The notes below the pieces were generated by a model. The model was not told the origin of the DNA and did not search any database. It saw only the letters and a list, made by a program, of their open reading frames with translations. From JAQSWP01 sp050185515 (GTDB lineage Bacteria; Pseudomonadota; Alphaproteobacteria; Reyranellales; JAQSWP01), in assembly GCA_050185515.1 (NCBI GenBank), contig JBFWZG010000003.1:1-49200 (forward strand): a DNA stretch of 49,200 bases. Reading direction: 5' to 3'. A program made the translations under genes and the position numbers. This document shows positions 16,073-22,353 of this stretch, piece by piece (positions within the stretch are counted from its first letter, which is position 1; each line of letters begins with the position of its first letter).

Positions 16073-16306
16073 TCAGTTCTTCAGCCGCTTCAAAATATCG
16101 AGAAACTGCGCCGGCACCGGTTCGGTCAGCATTTCGCTGCCCAGCCGACGCAGGCGGCCCGCCTGCTCGCGCAAGGCTTCGACCCGACGCGCTTCCGCCG
16201 GATGGCTCTGCAGATAGGCTTCGACCTCGCCGCGCCGCTCGGCGGAGAGGCGCCCTTCGATGAAGTCCTGCAGATCGTCGGCAGATACCTGCCTTCGCTG
16301 AGCCAC
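16073..16306 (-). CDS. Short soluble anti-sigma factor with NepR-like C-terminus
   Basis: This 77-residue protein starts at a GTG (16304-16306) with GGAGAA about 10 nt upstream. The N-terminal half (SADDLQDFIEGRLSAERRGE and SHPAEARRV) is the fold seen at the start of transmembrane ECF anti-sigma factors. The C-terminal half (LRRLGSEMLTEPVPAQFLDI then LKRLKN) matches both the downstream part of that family and the EPxPxxFLxLLxxL core of NepR, the PhyR-regulated anti-sigma. There is no transmembrane helix and no zinc-binding HxxxCxxC. It is downstream of an ECF sigma gene (85-bp gap) and in the phyR/ecfG locus where nepR normally resides. It is a candidate NepR or NepR analogue. Confidence 0.7.
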   Translation of the reverse strand: MAQRRQVSADDLQDFIEGRLSAERRGEVEAYLQSHPAEARRVEALREQAGRLRRLGSEMLTEPVPAQFLDILKRLKN

Positions 16307-16390
16307 TACGCCAGTTCTCCCTTGCTGCCGCTGCGAACCACCGTCAGCGCGTGAATATCCATCGTGCGCACCGCAGATGCAAGACCATGG

Positions 16391-16942
16391 TCAGTTTTCC
16401 TCCGCCGCCGACGCTCGCCCTTTTCTGCCGCTGCCAGCCAGATCGCGCTCCAGCGCCAGCCGCGCCCGCGCCAGGCGCGAGCGCACCGTGCCGATGGGCA
16501 CCGCCATGACTTCGGCCGCGTCCTCATAGCTCAGTCCTTCGATCGCGCAGAGAAACAGCGTCTGCCGGAAGGCCGGCGGCAGGCGCAGGACGGCTTCGTG
16601 CATCTCGCGCAGTTCGATGGCGCTGTCCTGGGATTGCGCCTGGGCCGGCTGCAGATCCGCAAGATCTGTGTGGGGATCGACGGGACTGCGGCGCTGGCGG
16701 CGGGCTTCGTTGCGCGCCACGTTCCGCGCAATGGTGAAGAGCCACGCGCGCAGGTTGCTGTCCGGACGCAGTCGGCCGATGTGCCGAACCGCGCGCGCCA
16801 AAGTCTCCTGCGCGATGTCGTCGGCGCGCTCGGATCCGCGCGTCAGGTAATAGGCGAACCGACGCAAATGCGGCAACTCGGCGACGAGCGCATCGTGCAG
16901 CGGCCCCAGCCCTGCTTCGTCCGATTGCTCCTCATCAGCCAT
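16391..16942 (-). CDS. ECF-family RNA polymerase sigma factor
   Basis: This 183-residue sigma-70 family protein has region 2 at about 15-80 (ALVAELPHLRRFAYYL, ADDIAQETLARA, NLRAWLFTIARN) and region 4 at about 110-165 (LRLPPAFRQTLFLCAIEGLS, GTVRSRLARARL). The start at 16942 (MADEEQSDEAG) is preferred to an upstream ATG at 17014 because of AAGG and family length. A short anti-sigma gene follows in the same orientation. It is divergent from ecfG with no GSR motif in its own upstream strand, so it may be regulated differently. It is either an EcfG paralogue or an independent ECF sigma partner of the anti-sigma. Confidence 0.9.
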   Translation of the reverse strand: MADEEQSDEAGLGPLHDALVAELPHLRRFAYYLTRGSERADDIAQETLARAVRHIGRLRPDSNLRAWLFTIARNVARNEARRQRRSPVDPHTDLADLQPAQAQSQDSAIELREMHEAVLRLPPAFRQTLFLCAIEGLSYEDAAEVMAVPIGTVRSRLARARLALERDLAGSGRKGRASAAEEN

Positions 16943-16997
16943 GGGCGGACGACTTAACCTTCTGAAAATACGCGATTTTTCGGAGAAAATTTTCGCG

Positions 16998-17022
16998 GGA
17001 ACCCGATCCGGCAACCGGTGTT
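16998..17022 (+). promoter_or_regulatory. GSR-type promoter of ecfG (autoregulation)
   Basis: GGAAC at 16998-17002, 16 nt, TGTT at 17019-17022. The -35 is perfect and the -10 is one base off consensus. After removal of the assembly artefact it lies about 72 bp before the ecfG ATG, consistent with EcfG positive autoregulation. Confidence 0.7.
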
Positions 17023-17026
17023 GGTC

Positions 17027-17153
17027 TGCTCGACTGCACTATGACACGGCTGCCCCGGCAGTCCGATCAGAAAACAGCACGCACAGGAGTTATCATGACC
17101 CTCAGTTTCGTCGATGAAGTCAGCCAGACCCTGCCGGCGATGCGGGCCTTCGC
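17027..17153. repeat. Left copy of a 127-bp exact duplication at a scaffold gap
   Basis: These 127 bases are identical to 17254-17380 and end exactly at the N run. They contain the ecfG ribosome binding site and its first 19-20 codons (ATG at 17095). This is interpreted as unmerged contig overlap, not a biological repeat, so the partial reading frame here should not be counted as a gene. Confidence 0.9.
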
Positions 17154-17253
17154 NNNNNNNNNNNNNNNNNNNNNNNNNNNNNNNNNNNNNNNNNNNNNNN
17201 NNNNNNNNNNNNNNNNNNNNNNNNNNNNNNNNNNNNNNNNNNNNNNNNNNNNN
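17154..17253. other. Assembly gap (100 N)
   Basis: There are exactly 100 N characters, the conventional placeholder for a gap of unknown size in scaffolds. The flanks are the two identical 127-bp copies. Confidence 0.99.
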
Positions 17254-17380
17254 TGCTCGACTGCACTATGACACGGCTGCCCCGGCAGTCCGATCAGAAA
17301 ACAGCACGCACAGGAGTTATCATGACCCTCAGTTTCGTCGATGAAGTCAGCCAGACCCTGCCGGCGATGCGGGCCTTCGC
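17254..17380. repeat. Right copy of the 127-bp exact duplication
   Basis: This begins at the first base after the N run, is identical to 17027-17153, and continues uninterrupted into the full ecfG gene. This is the copy to keep. Confidence 0.9.
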
Positions 17381-17873
17381 CCGATCGCTGACACGAAATG
17401 CCGACGCCGCCGACGACCTCGTGCAGGATGCGCTCGTCCGCCTGTTGACGGCGCAGAACAGCTATACGCCGGGGACGAATTTCAAGGCCTGGGCCTTCAC
17501 CGTGCTGCGCAATCGCTTCTACGACCAGTACAGGCGCAAGCGGCATGCCGACCGGTTGCAGGACGAGTTGATGTCGATTGACCATTCGCACCCGGCCAGC
17601 CAGGACACCGTGATGGAGTTGCACGACATGGCCGACGCTTTCTGGCGGTTGCCCGAGTCGTTCCGCGAAGTGCTGATCCTGGTCGGCGTCAACGAGATGA
17701 GCTACGAGGACGCCGCAGCGGTGATCGGCTGTCCGATCGGCACCGTCCGTTCGCGGCTGTCGCGTGCGCGGACCCGTCTGCACGAGCTGATGGAGGAAGG
17801 CGATGTCCTCGGCTCCGGCGAACAACGCGACTACAGCGGAACCCAGGCTTTTCTGGCCCAGTTCGCCCGCTGA
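17322..17873 (+). CDS. ecfG: EcfG-type general stress sigma factor
   Basis: This 183-residue ECF sigma factor starts at an ATG 7 nt after CAGGAG. Region 2 (MRAFARSLTRNADAADDLVQ, PGTNFKAWAFTVLRNRFYDQ) and region 4 (RLPESFREVLILVGVNEMSY, IGTVRSRLSRARTRLHEL) closely follow the EcfG (ECF15) pattern, including PGTNFKAW and FYDQYRRKR. It directs RNA polymerase to GGAAC-N16/17-cGTT promoters and is held inactive by the NepR-type anti-sigma until PhyR is phosphorylated. Its own promoter matches that motif, and a terminator follows. The start codon region is duplicated by the scaffold artefact; the gene itself is complete. Confidence 0.92.
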   Translation: MTLSFVDEVSQTLPAMRAFARSLTRNADAADDLVQDALVRLLTAQNSYTPGTNFKAWAFTVLRNRFYDQYRRKRHADRLQDELMSIDHSHPASQDTVMELHDMADAFWRLPESFREVLILVGVNEMSYEDAAAVIGCPIGTVRSRLSRARTRLHELMEEGDVLGSGEQRDYSGTQAFLAQFAR

Positions 17874-17892
17874 CCTTTCTGGTGAATGAATC

Positions 17893-17931
17893 GAACGGCG
17901 GAACGCCCAGGGTGTTTCCGCCGTTCTTTTT
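17893..17931 (+). terminator. Terminator of ecfG
   Basis: GAACGGCGGAA (17893-17903) pairs with TTCCGCCGTTC (17916-17926) and is followed by five T residues. It starts 20 bp after the ecfG stop. Confidence 0.88.
17900..17925 (+). promoter_or_regulatory. GSR-type promoter embedded in the ecfG terminator
   Basis: GGAAC at 17900-17904, 17 nt, CGTT at 17922-17925. The -35 and -10 lie within the two arms of the terminator hairpin. It would start transcription about 25 bp before the ATG at 17958, reading the next small gene independently of ecfG. Confidence 0.6.
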
Positions 17932-17957
17932 GCGTACCAACAATTCCGGAGGTCGAC

Positions 17958-18179
17958 ATGAGCACGGATCCGAAGGATCGCCAGGCTGGCTCTGGCCAGC
18001 GCAACGAAGGCGAAGGAAACAAGACGGCGGCGCGCCACTACAACGAGGCGACGACCGAGTTCGCCAAATCGGGCGAGGTTGATGCCAAGGCCAAGGAGGC
18101 CCGCAAGGCAGTCGATGGCGAGGAGAGCGAGAAGCTGCGCAAGGCGGAGCGGGAAGGTCTGGCCAAGGCTCGCCATTGA
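17958..18179 (+). CDS. Small hydrophilic stress-type protein
   Basis: This 73-residue protein starts at an ATG preceded by GGAGG 5 nt upstream. It is highly charged and lacks hydrophobic segments (NEGEGNKTAARHYNEATTEF, then EVDAKAKEARKAVDGEESEK). I recall similar GEGNxTAAxxYN proteins beside proteobacterial stress genes, without assigned function. It is probably intrinsically disordered or helical and cytoplasmic, and likely EcfG-dependent from the promoter at 17900-17925. A bidirectional terminator follows. Confidence 0.75.
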   Translation: MSTDPKDRQAGSGQRNEGEGNKTAARHYNEATTEFAKSGEVDAKAKEARKAVDGEESEKLRKAEREGLAKARH

Positions 18180-18200
18180 ACGGCGGGCCCGGAAGAACAA

Positions 18201-18229
18201 AAAAAGGCCGGCTCAAAGCCGGCCTTTTT
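18201..18229. terminator. Bidirectional terminator between the 73-residue gene and dps
   Basis: AAAAAGGCCGGC (18201-18212) and GCCGGCCTTTTT (18218-18229) form a 12-bp hairpin with A and T tracts on both sides, placed between convergent genes. Confidence 0.93.
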
Positions 18230-18252
18230 CTTCGCTAAACGTCAATATCCCG

Positions 18253-18765
18253 TCAGGCGGCCTTCTCGATCATCGCCCGCATCATCCACGCATACTGCTC
18301 ATGCTTGCCGATACGGGCCGTCAGCAGGTCGGCGGTGAACACGTCGTCCAGCTTGTCGGCCTCCTCGACGACTTCGCGCAGGCTCTTGGCCACCGCTTCG
18401 TGGTCGTCGACCAGCATGCGGATCATCTCCGGCGCGGCGGGATTGGTGGGCTCCTCGACGATATCGGCATCCTTGAGAAAGCGGGCCAGCGAGGTGGGCG
18501 CCTTGAAGCCGATGGCGCGAATGCGCTCGGCGATCTCGTCGATGCTGTCGGCCAGATCCTCGTACTGCTCCTCGGTCGACTTATGGACGCCGTAGAACAT
18601 CGGACCGGTTACGTTCCAGTGAAAACCCTGAACCTTGGCATACAGGACGTAGGTGTTCGCCAGGGCGGTCCCCAGCAATTCGGCAAGTTTCTTGCGGTCG
18701 CCCCGTTCCAGGCCGATATCGAGCGAATCGGATTGCGACGATGTTTTGCGCGCCGTGACGGACAT
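18253..18765 (-). CDS. dps: Dps-family ferritin-like DNA-protection protein
   Basis: This 170-residue Dps starts at 18765 (MSVTARK) after GAGGAGA. It has the ferritin-like four-helix fold with the signature LYAKVQGFHWNVTGPMFYGV (ferroxidase His) and acidic residues in EEQYEDLADSIDEIAERIR. Dps dodecamers bind DNA and oxidise Fe(II) with hydrogen peroxide, limiting Fenton damage. The Ala/Glu-rich C-terminus (KHEQYAWMMRAMIEKAA) is complete. The GSR promoter at 18830-18855 places it under EcfG, a classic regulon member. The longer reading frame to 18864 overlaps that promoter and is rejected. Confidence 0.95.
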   Translation of the reverse strand: MSVTARKTSSQSDSLDIGLERGDRKKLAELLGTALANTYVLYAKVQGFHWNVTGPMFYGVHKSTEEQYEDLADSIDEIAERIRAIGFKAPTSLARFLKDADIVEEPTNPAAPEMIRMLVDDHEAVAKSLREVVEEADKLDDVFTADLLTARIGKHEQYAWMMRAMIEKAA

Positions 18766-18829
18766 TCTCAATCTCCTCGTTTTTGGGCTGTTTGGCGCAG
18801 CCGGTCGGCGGCCGCGTATCGTGGGGAGA

Positions 18830-18855
18830 AACGACGCCCCCCCGACCGCAGTTCC
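18830..18855 (-). promoter_or_regulatory. GSR (EcfG) promoter of dps
   Basis: The minus strand reads GGAAC, 17 nt, CGTT. It is about 65 bp upstream of the dps start and back to back with the plus-strand GSR promoter at 18867-18891. Confidence 0.75.
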
Positions 18856-18866
18856 GAAGGACATCG

Positions 18867-18891
18867 GGAACCCTTTGACGGGTCAGTCGTT
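18867..18891 (+). promoter_or_regulatory. GSR (EcfG) promoter of the DUF883-like operon
   Basis: GGAAC, 16 nt, CGTT on the plus strand is an exact consensus match, 53 bp before the ATG at 18945. Confidence 0.87.
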
Positions 18892-18944
18892 TGTCGTGCG
18901 AGGCGCGGGCAAACCGCTCGCAACAATCGGAGACAGGAGGCATC

Positions 18945-19244
18945 ATGGCGGACAGAAACGGCGTCGATTCGGTCGAACGCCTGCGCGGCGACGTAGCCGC
19001 TCTTCAGGAACAGCTTGGCGAATTGCTGCGCACCGTGGCGCGTACCGGTCAGGACGGCGCCACCGCCGCGCGGGACAGCGCCACCCGGGCGGCGGAAACG
19101 GCCAAAGCGGCCGCCGAAGTCTACGGTCGGCAGGGCTACGACGCCATGAACGATCTGGTGCAGCGTCATCCGCTGGCCTCGCTGGCCGGCGCGGCGCTTT
19201 TCGGAGCCGTGCTCGCCAAGATTCTGCAATCGAGACAGCACTGA
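18945..19244 (+). CDS. DUF883/ElaB-YqjD-like membrane-anchored protein
   Basis: This 99-residue protein starts at an ATG with CAGGAGG upstream. The N-terminal two thirds is a long charged helix (SVERLRGDVAALQEQLGELL, TAARDSATRAAETAKAAAEV) and the C-terminal end is a single membrane segment (HPLASLAGAALFGAVLAKIL). This matches the DUF883/ElaB/YqjD architecture; YqjD of E. coli is a stationary-phase protein that anchors ribosomes to the inner membrane. The next gene, a YqjE-like protein, starts 5 bp later, reproducing the yqjD-yqjE pairing. The exact GSR promoter suggests EcfG control. Confidence 0.85.
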   Translation: MADRNGVDSVERLRGDVAALQEQLGELLRTVARTGQDGATAARDSATRAAETAKAAAEVYGRQGYDAMNDLVQRHPLASLAGAALFGAVLAKILQSRQH

Positions 19245-19249
19245 TTTCC

Positions 19250-19627
19250 ATGCTGGGGGACCTCATGCGCCTGGGTGCCGCCGAAGTGGCGGTGCACGCG
19301 CGAGGCTGGCTGAGCGGGGCCGCGGCAACCGTCATCGCCGCGGTGTTTGCCGCGGTTGCCATTGGTTTCGCCACCGTGGCCCTCTATGCCGGCCTTGTTC
19401 CGGAGCTGGGAGATGCATGGACGGCGGCGCTTCTGGCAGGCGTCTACGCGCTGCTCGCCTTGATTGCGGTTGTCGTCAACGCGGCTCTGAAAAGACGTCG
19501 ACAATGGCGCAAGGCGGCACTGGCCAATGCGCGAGCCGCAGCGGTGCCATCGCTGAGCCCGGAAATGATGCTGGTGGCGGCGGCCGCCGGTGCCTTGCTC
19601 TCTCTCACGGGTAGATCTCGGCGCTAG
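19250..19627 (+). CDS. YqjE/holin-X-like membrane protein
   Basis: This 125-residue protein (start ATG 19250; an internal ATG at 19265 is possible) has two adjacent hydrophobic helices (AAATVIAAVFAAVAIGFATV and TAALLAGVYALLALIAVVV), a basic segment (KRRRQWRKAAL) and a third short hydrophobic region near the end. This is the layout of YqjE/Phage_holin_3_6-type proteins, which despite the name are ordinary bacterial inner-membrane proteins. It is cotranscribed with the DUF883-like gene and ends at a strong terminator. Function unknown. Confidence 0.8.
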   Translation: MLGDLMRLGAAEVAVHARGWLSGAAATVIAAVFAAVAIGFATVALYAGLVPELGDAWTAALLAGVYALLALIAVVVNAALKRRRQWRKAALANARAAAVPSLSPEMMLVAAAAGALLSLTGRSRR

Positions 19628-19660
19628 AGGGAACCTCAGATCCGAGCAAGAAACTGGCAA

Positions 19661-19694
19661 AAGAAAAGGCGGGCTCATGAGCCCGCCTTTTCTT
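19661..19694. terminator. Bidirectional terminator, perfect 34-bp palindrome
   Basis: AAGAAAAGGCGGGCTCA (19661-19677) is followed immediately by its exact reverse complement (19678-19694). The A-rich and T-rich ends allow termination in both directions between the convergent holin-like and csbD-like genes. Confidence 0.92.
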
Positions 19695-19707
19695 ACCAAC
19701 GGAAGCG

Positions 19708-19908
19708 CTAGTTGATCTTGCGCTCCCAGTCCGACACCTGCTTTTCCGCCTCGTCGCGAGCGATGCCATAGCGCTCCTGGATCTTGCCGACCATCTTGTC
19801 GCGGGAGCCTTCGATATAGCTCAGATCGTCGTCGGTCAGCTTGCCCCAGCTCTGCTTGAGCTGGCCTTTGAATTGCTTCCAGTCGCCTGAAATCCTGTCC
19901 CAGTTCAT
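19708..19908 (-). CDS. CsbD-family stress protein
   Basis: This 66-residue protein starts at 19908 (MNWDRISGDWKQFKGQLKQ) after GAGAGGTGTGAG. The WKQFKGQLKQSWGKLTDDDL and KMVGKIQERYGIARDEAEKQ segments are the CsbD/YjbJ signature. These abundant small hydrophilic proteins are induced by general stress (sigma-B in Bacillus, sigma-S in E. coli); their molecular role is unknown. It has an exact GSR promoter upstream, divergent from a second one serving the 52-residue gene. Confidence 0.93.
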   Translation of the reverse strand: MNWDRISGDWKQFKGQLKQSWGKLTDDDLSYIEGSRDKMVGKIQERYGIARDEAEKQVSDWERKIN

Positions 19909-19946
19909 CTCACACCTCTCGTTGGTCGTCACTCAGATGACCGGAA

Positions 19947-19971
19947 AACGCCCGGGTACTGGAGCGGTTCC
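19947..19971 (-). promoter_or_regulatory. GSR (EcfG) promoter of csbD-like gene
   Basis: The minus strand reads GGAAC, 16 nt, CGTT, exact consensus, 38 bp upstream of the start codon. Confidence 0.87.
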
Positions 19972-19976
19972 GGATC

Positions 19977-20001
19977 GGAACAGTGGCCGTTTCAGGACGT
20001 T
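19977..20001 (+). promoter_or_regulatory. GSR (EcfG) promoter of the 52-residue gene
   Basis: GGAAC, 16 nt, CGTT, exact consensus on the plus strand. Its -35 is only 5 bp from the -35 of the divergent csbD promoter, so two EcfG holoenzymes may compete. Confidence 0.87.
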
Positions 20002-20033
20002 GTCGAATTGTCAGAATAAGAAAGGCGGGAGCC

Positions 20034-20192
20034 ATGGCTGAACCTCAGCGGCATCACGAGGGCGAGCATATCGAGAAAAACAAGACCGAGGCCCGCCAGG
20101 GCGTCACGTTGCATGCGATGCGGTACGTGCTGGGCATTTCATTCGCCTTGGTGTGCGTGTTGATGCTGGTCGCCTACTTCGTAACGATCTGA
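20034..20192 (+). CDS. Small single-pass membrane protein
   Basis: This 52-residue protein starts at an ATG after AAAGGCGGGAG. Residues 1-25 are hydrophilic and His/Glu-rich (PQRHHEGEHIEKNKTEARQG); residues about 31-51 form one membrane helix (VLGISFALVCVLMLVAYFV). I do not recognise a family. The exact GSR promoter makes it a likely envelope stress protein. No terminator is obvious before the next gene. Confidence 0.75.
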   Translation: MAEPQRHHEGEHIEKNKTEARQGVTLHAMRYVLGISFALVCVLMLVAYFVTI

Positions 20193-20262
20193 ATCAGGCC
20201 GGCCGCGCCCCTCCAGTACCCTTTTCCAATCGCAGATAGTCCCCGGAAATCAGGGGATTGAG

Positions 20263-20287
20263 GGAACTTCCTGGGTTCGATGGGGTT
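20263..20287 (+). promoter_or_regulatory. Candidate GSR promoter of the second kinase gene
   Basis: GGAAC at 20263-20267, 16 nt, GGTT at 20284-20287 (consensus CGTT). It overlaps the most upstream in-frame ATG (20280), arguing that translation starts downstream, at the GTG at 20343. Confidence 0.5.
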
Positions 20288-20342
20288 GCGTTCTCATCGG
20301 AGTTATGCGGGCGGGGGGAGCCTGCGCCGGGGAACAGCCAAA

Positions 20343-22349
20343 GTGCAAACGCGGGCGCGCAATTATCTGATTTTGTTCAGCTTTTCTGTCATCGTGGCGC
20401 TTGTCGCGGGATGGTTGTGGTTCGCCATGCGCGGCGAAGCGCTGGCTCTGGCGGAGGCCCGTGACCGCGCCTTGATCGTGACCCGCCTGGCTGAAGAGAA
20501 CATGCGGGGGACTTTCAAATCGGTCGATCTGCTGCTTGAACTAGCTGATCGCTCCCTTATCGAAACCGACCTGGCCCAGGCCGGGGCGGACAAGATCGTC
20601 TCGGAACGCTTGCTGGCTCTGCGCAGCCGCCTCCCCGACCTGCGGAATCTGTGGCTGGCCGACAAGTCGGCGGAGCTCGTACTCGGCGGGCCGGGAAAGA
20701 TGGCGTTCAGCGACATCAATGTCGCGGGATTGTTTGCCGGGTCCCGCCCCCGTGCGCCCCTGTACATCGGGTCCCTGCGCGGCAACACGGCGGAAGATCG
20801 GTACTTCCCCATTGCCCGGCCGATCGAGCGCAACGGCAGCGTATCCGGCGTCTTGCTTGCCGCCTTCAACCCCGCCTGGTTCCAGCGGTTCGGCCGCAGC
20901 CTGGGCCTGCCCGAGACTGCGAGCATCTCGATCCTCACCAGTCGCGGCGAATTCGTCACATCGACGTCCACCACGCTGGCGCCGTTCGATACCAGCCTGT
21001 GGCAGGAGGTGTCGAGCCTGCTGTCGCGGAAAAACGAGTTCGGATACCGGCTTCTGCCGCATGGCAAGGAATCCTCGATCCTGATCGGCTTCCAGCCGCT
21101 AAGCGATCTGAACCTCGTGGCCCTCTACACCGTGCCCTATTCGACGATCATGCGCGCATGGTCGAACCAGCTCTGGTTCGGTTCCGCGATCGTGGGACTT
21201 GCCGTGCTTGCCATCATCGGCGGCACGCTTGTCATGCTCCTTTACGGTCGCCGCCAGGGTGACCTCCATCGCGTCATCGGTCTGCGCACCGCCGAGGCGG
21301 CGCAGGCCGCCGAACGGCTGGCGCTGGCGGTCGACACCACCGGCATCGGCATATTCGACTACAACCCGGGCGACAGGCGGATCGCCTGGGCAGGCGTCGA
21401 GGCCAGCTACTTCGGTCTTCGCCCGACGCCGGAGCTCACGCCCCGGGCTCTGCTGCGCGCCGTGCATCCCGCCGATCGGCACAACCTGATCCAGCGCCTG
21501 CGCAGCATCCGCAATGCGCGCGACGATACGCGGTTCGACACCGAGTTCAGGCTGCGCCATCCCGAATTCGGGGCGATCTGGGTCGCCGCCCGAGCCAAGC
21601 TTTTCGTGCGCGGCAAGGGCGACGGCGGCAGCCGCATGGGACGGCTGATCGGCACTCTGCGCGACATCACAGAGCGCCGCCTGCTGCAGGAGCATCGCGA
21701 AACCGTGCTGCGCGAGATCAACCATCGCATCAAGAACAGCCTGCAGCTGATGAACAGCATCATGAACCTGCAGTCGCGGCGGATCGCTTCGGCCGACGAA
21801 CGCGCCCGGTTCGAATCGGCACGGCGGCGGCTCATATCGCTGGCGACGGTTTATGCGCATCTCGACGACACCACCCGGCCGGACGTCGTCGATCTCGTGC
21901 CCTTCCTGCGGCGACTGTGCCAGGACTTCAGCGTCGCCTACATGGCCGACGGGCGCGTAACCCTGTCGTTCAATGCCGTCGGCGGCGCGCCCATCGCCGC
22001 GACGCTCGCCGTGCCGCTGGGCATGGCGATCGGGGAAATCCTGGTGAACATCAGCCTCGACGCCTTTCCCCCACCGACCTCCGGCGCGGTTTCGGTCGAC
22101 GTACGGGTGCAGGGCAATGCGGTCGAGGTCGAAGTGGGACACAACGGCATCGGCCGGGAGCAGTCGCTGGAAAACGACGGCGCCTCGCTCGGCAGGCTCC
22201 TTATCAACGCCTTTGTCGATCAGCTCGGCGGCACGTTCGTTGCCGAGCACGAGGACAAGGGATCAAGGTTCGTTCTGCGCTTCGTCCTGCCGCCCATGCC
22301 GGCAACGCGCCCTGTTCTGGCCGCGGCCGCCGCCACCAGCGGCCGTTGA
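20343..22349 (+). CDS. HWE/HisKA_2-type sensor kinase with degenerate ATPase domain
   Basis: From the GTG at 20343 this encodes 668 residues; a longer form from ATG 20280 is possible but overlaps a candidate promoter. It has a transmembrane helix near the N-terminus (YLILFSFSVIVALVAGWLWF), a Cache-like periplasmic domain, a second helix (FGSAIVGLAVLAIIGGTLVM), a PAS domain, and a HisKA_2 domain with phospho-His at about 461 (REINHRIKNSLQLMN). The ATPase is unusual: the G1 box reads VGHNGIG where DxGxG is expected, and the N box reads VNISLDAF instead of TNALKHAF. It may be a poor kinase, a phosphatase or a signalling scaffold for the GSR pathway. Confidence 0.85.
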   Translation: MQTRARNYLILFSFSVIVALVAGWLWFAMRGEALALAEARDRALIVTRLAEENMRGTFKSVDLLLELADRSLIETDLAQAGADKIVSERLLALRSRLPDLRNLWLADKSAELVLGGPGKMAFSDINVAGLFAGSRPRAPLYIGSLRGNTAEDRYFPIARPIERNGSVSGVLLAAFNPAWFQRFGRSLGLPETASISILTSRGEFVTSTSTTLAPFDTSLWQEVSSLLSRKNEFGYRLLPHGKESSILIGFQPLSDLNLVALYTVPYSTIMRAWSNQLWFGSAIVGLAVLAIIGGTLVMLLYGRRQGDLHRVIGLRTAEAAQAAERLALAVDTTGIGIFDYNPGDRRIAWAGVEASYFGLRPTPELTPRALLRAVHPADRHNLIQRLRSIRNARDDTRFDTEFRLRHPEFGAIWVAARAKLFVRGKGDGGSRMGRLIGTLRDITERRLLQEHRETVLREINHRIKNSLQLMNSIMNLQSRRIASADERARFESARRRLISLATVYAHLDDTTRPDVVDLVPFLRRLCQDFSVAYMADGRVTLSFNAVGGAPIAATLAVPLGMAIGEILVNISLDAFPPPTSGAVSVDVRVQGNAVEVEVGHNGIGREQSLENDGASLGRLLINAFVDQLGGTFVAEHEDKGSRFVLRFVLPPMPATRPVLAAAAATSGR

Positions 22350-22353
22350 GCGA

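Noticed and set aside
17041..17153. A second ecfG start region
   Set aside because: An exact 127-bp copy that ends at the N run; best explained as an assembly overlap, not a gene duplication.
19250..19627. Phage holin / prophage remnant
   Set aside because: Holin-like naming only; it pairs with a YqjD-like gene under a stress promoter and no other phage genes are near.
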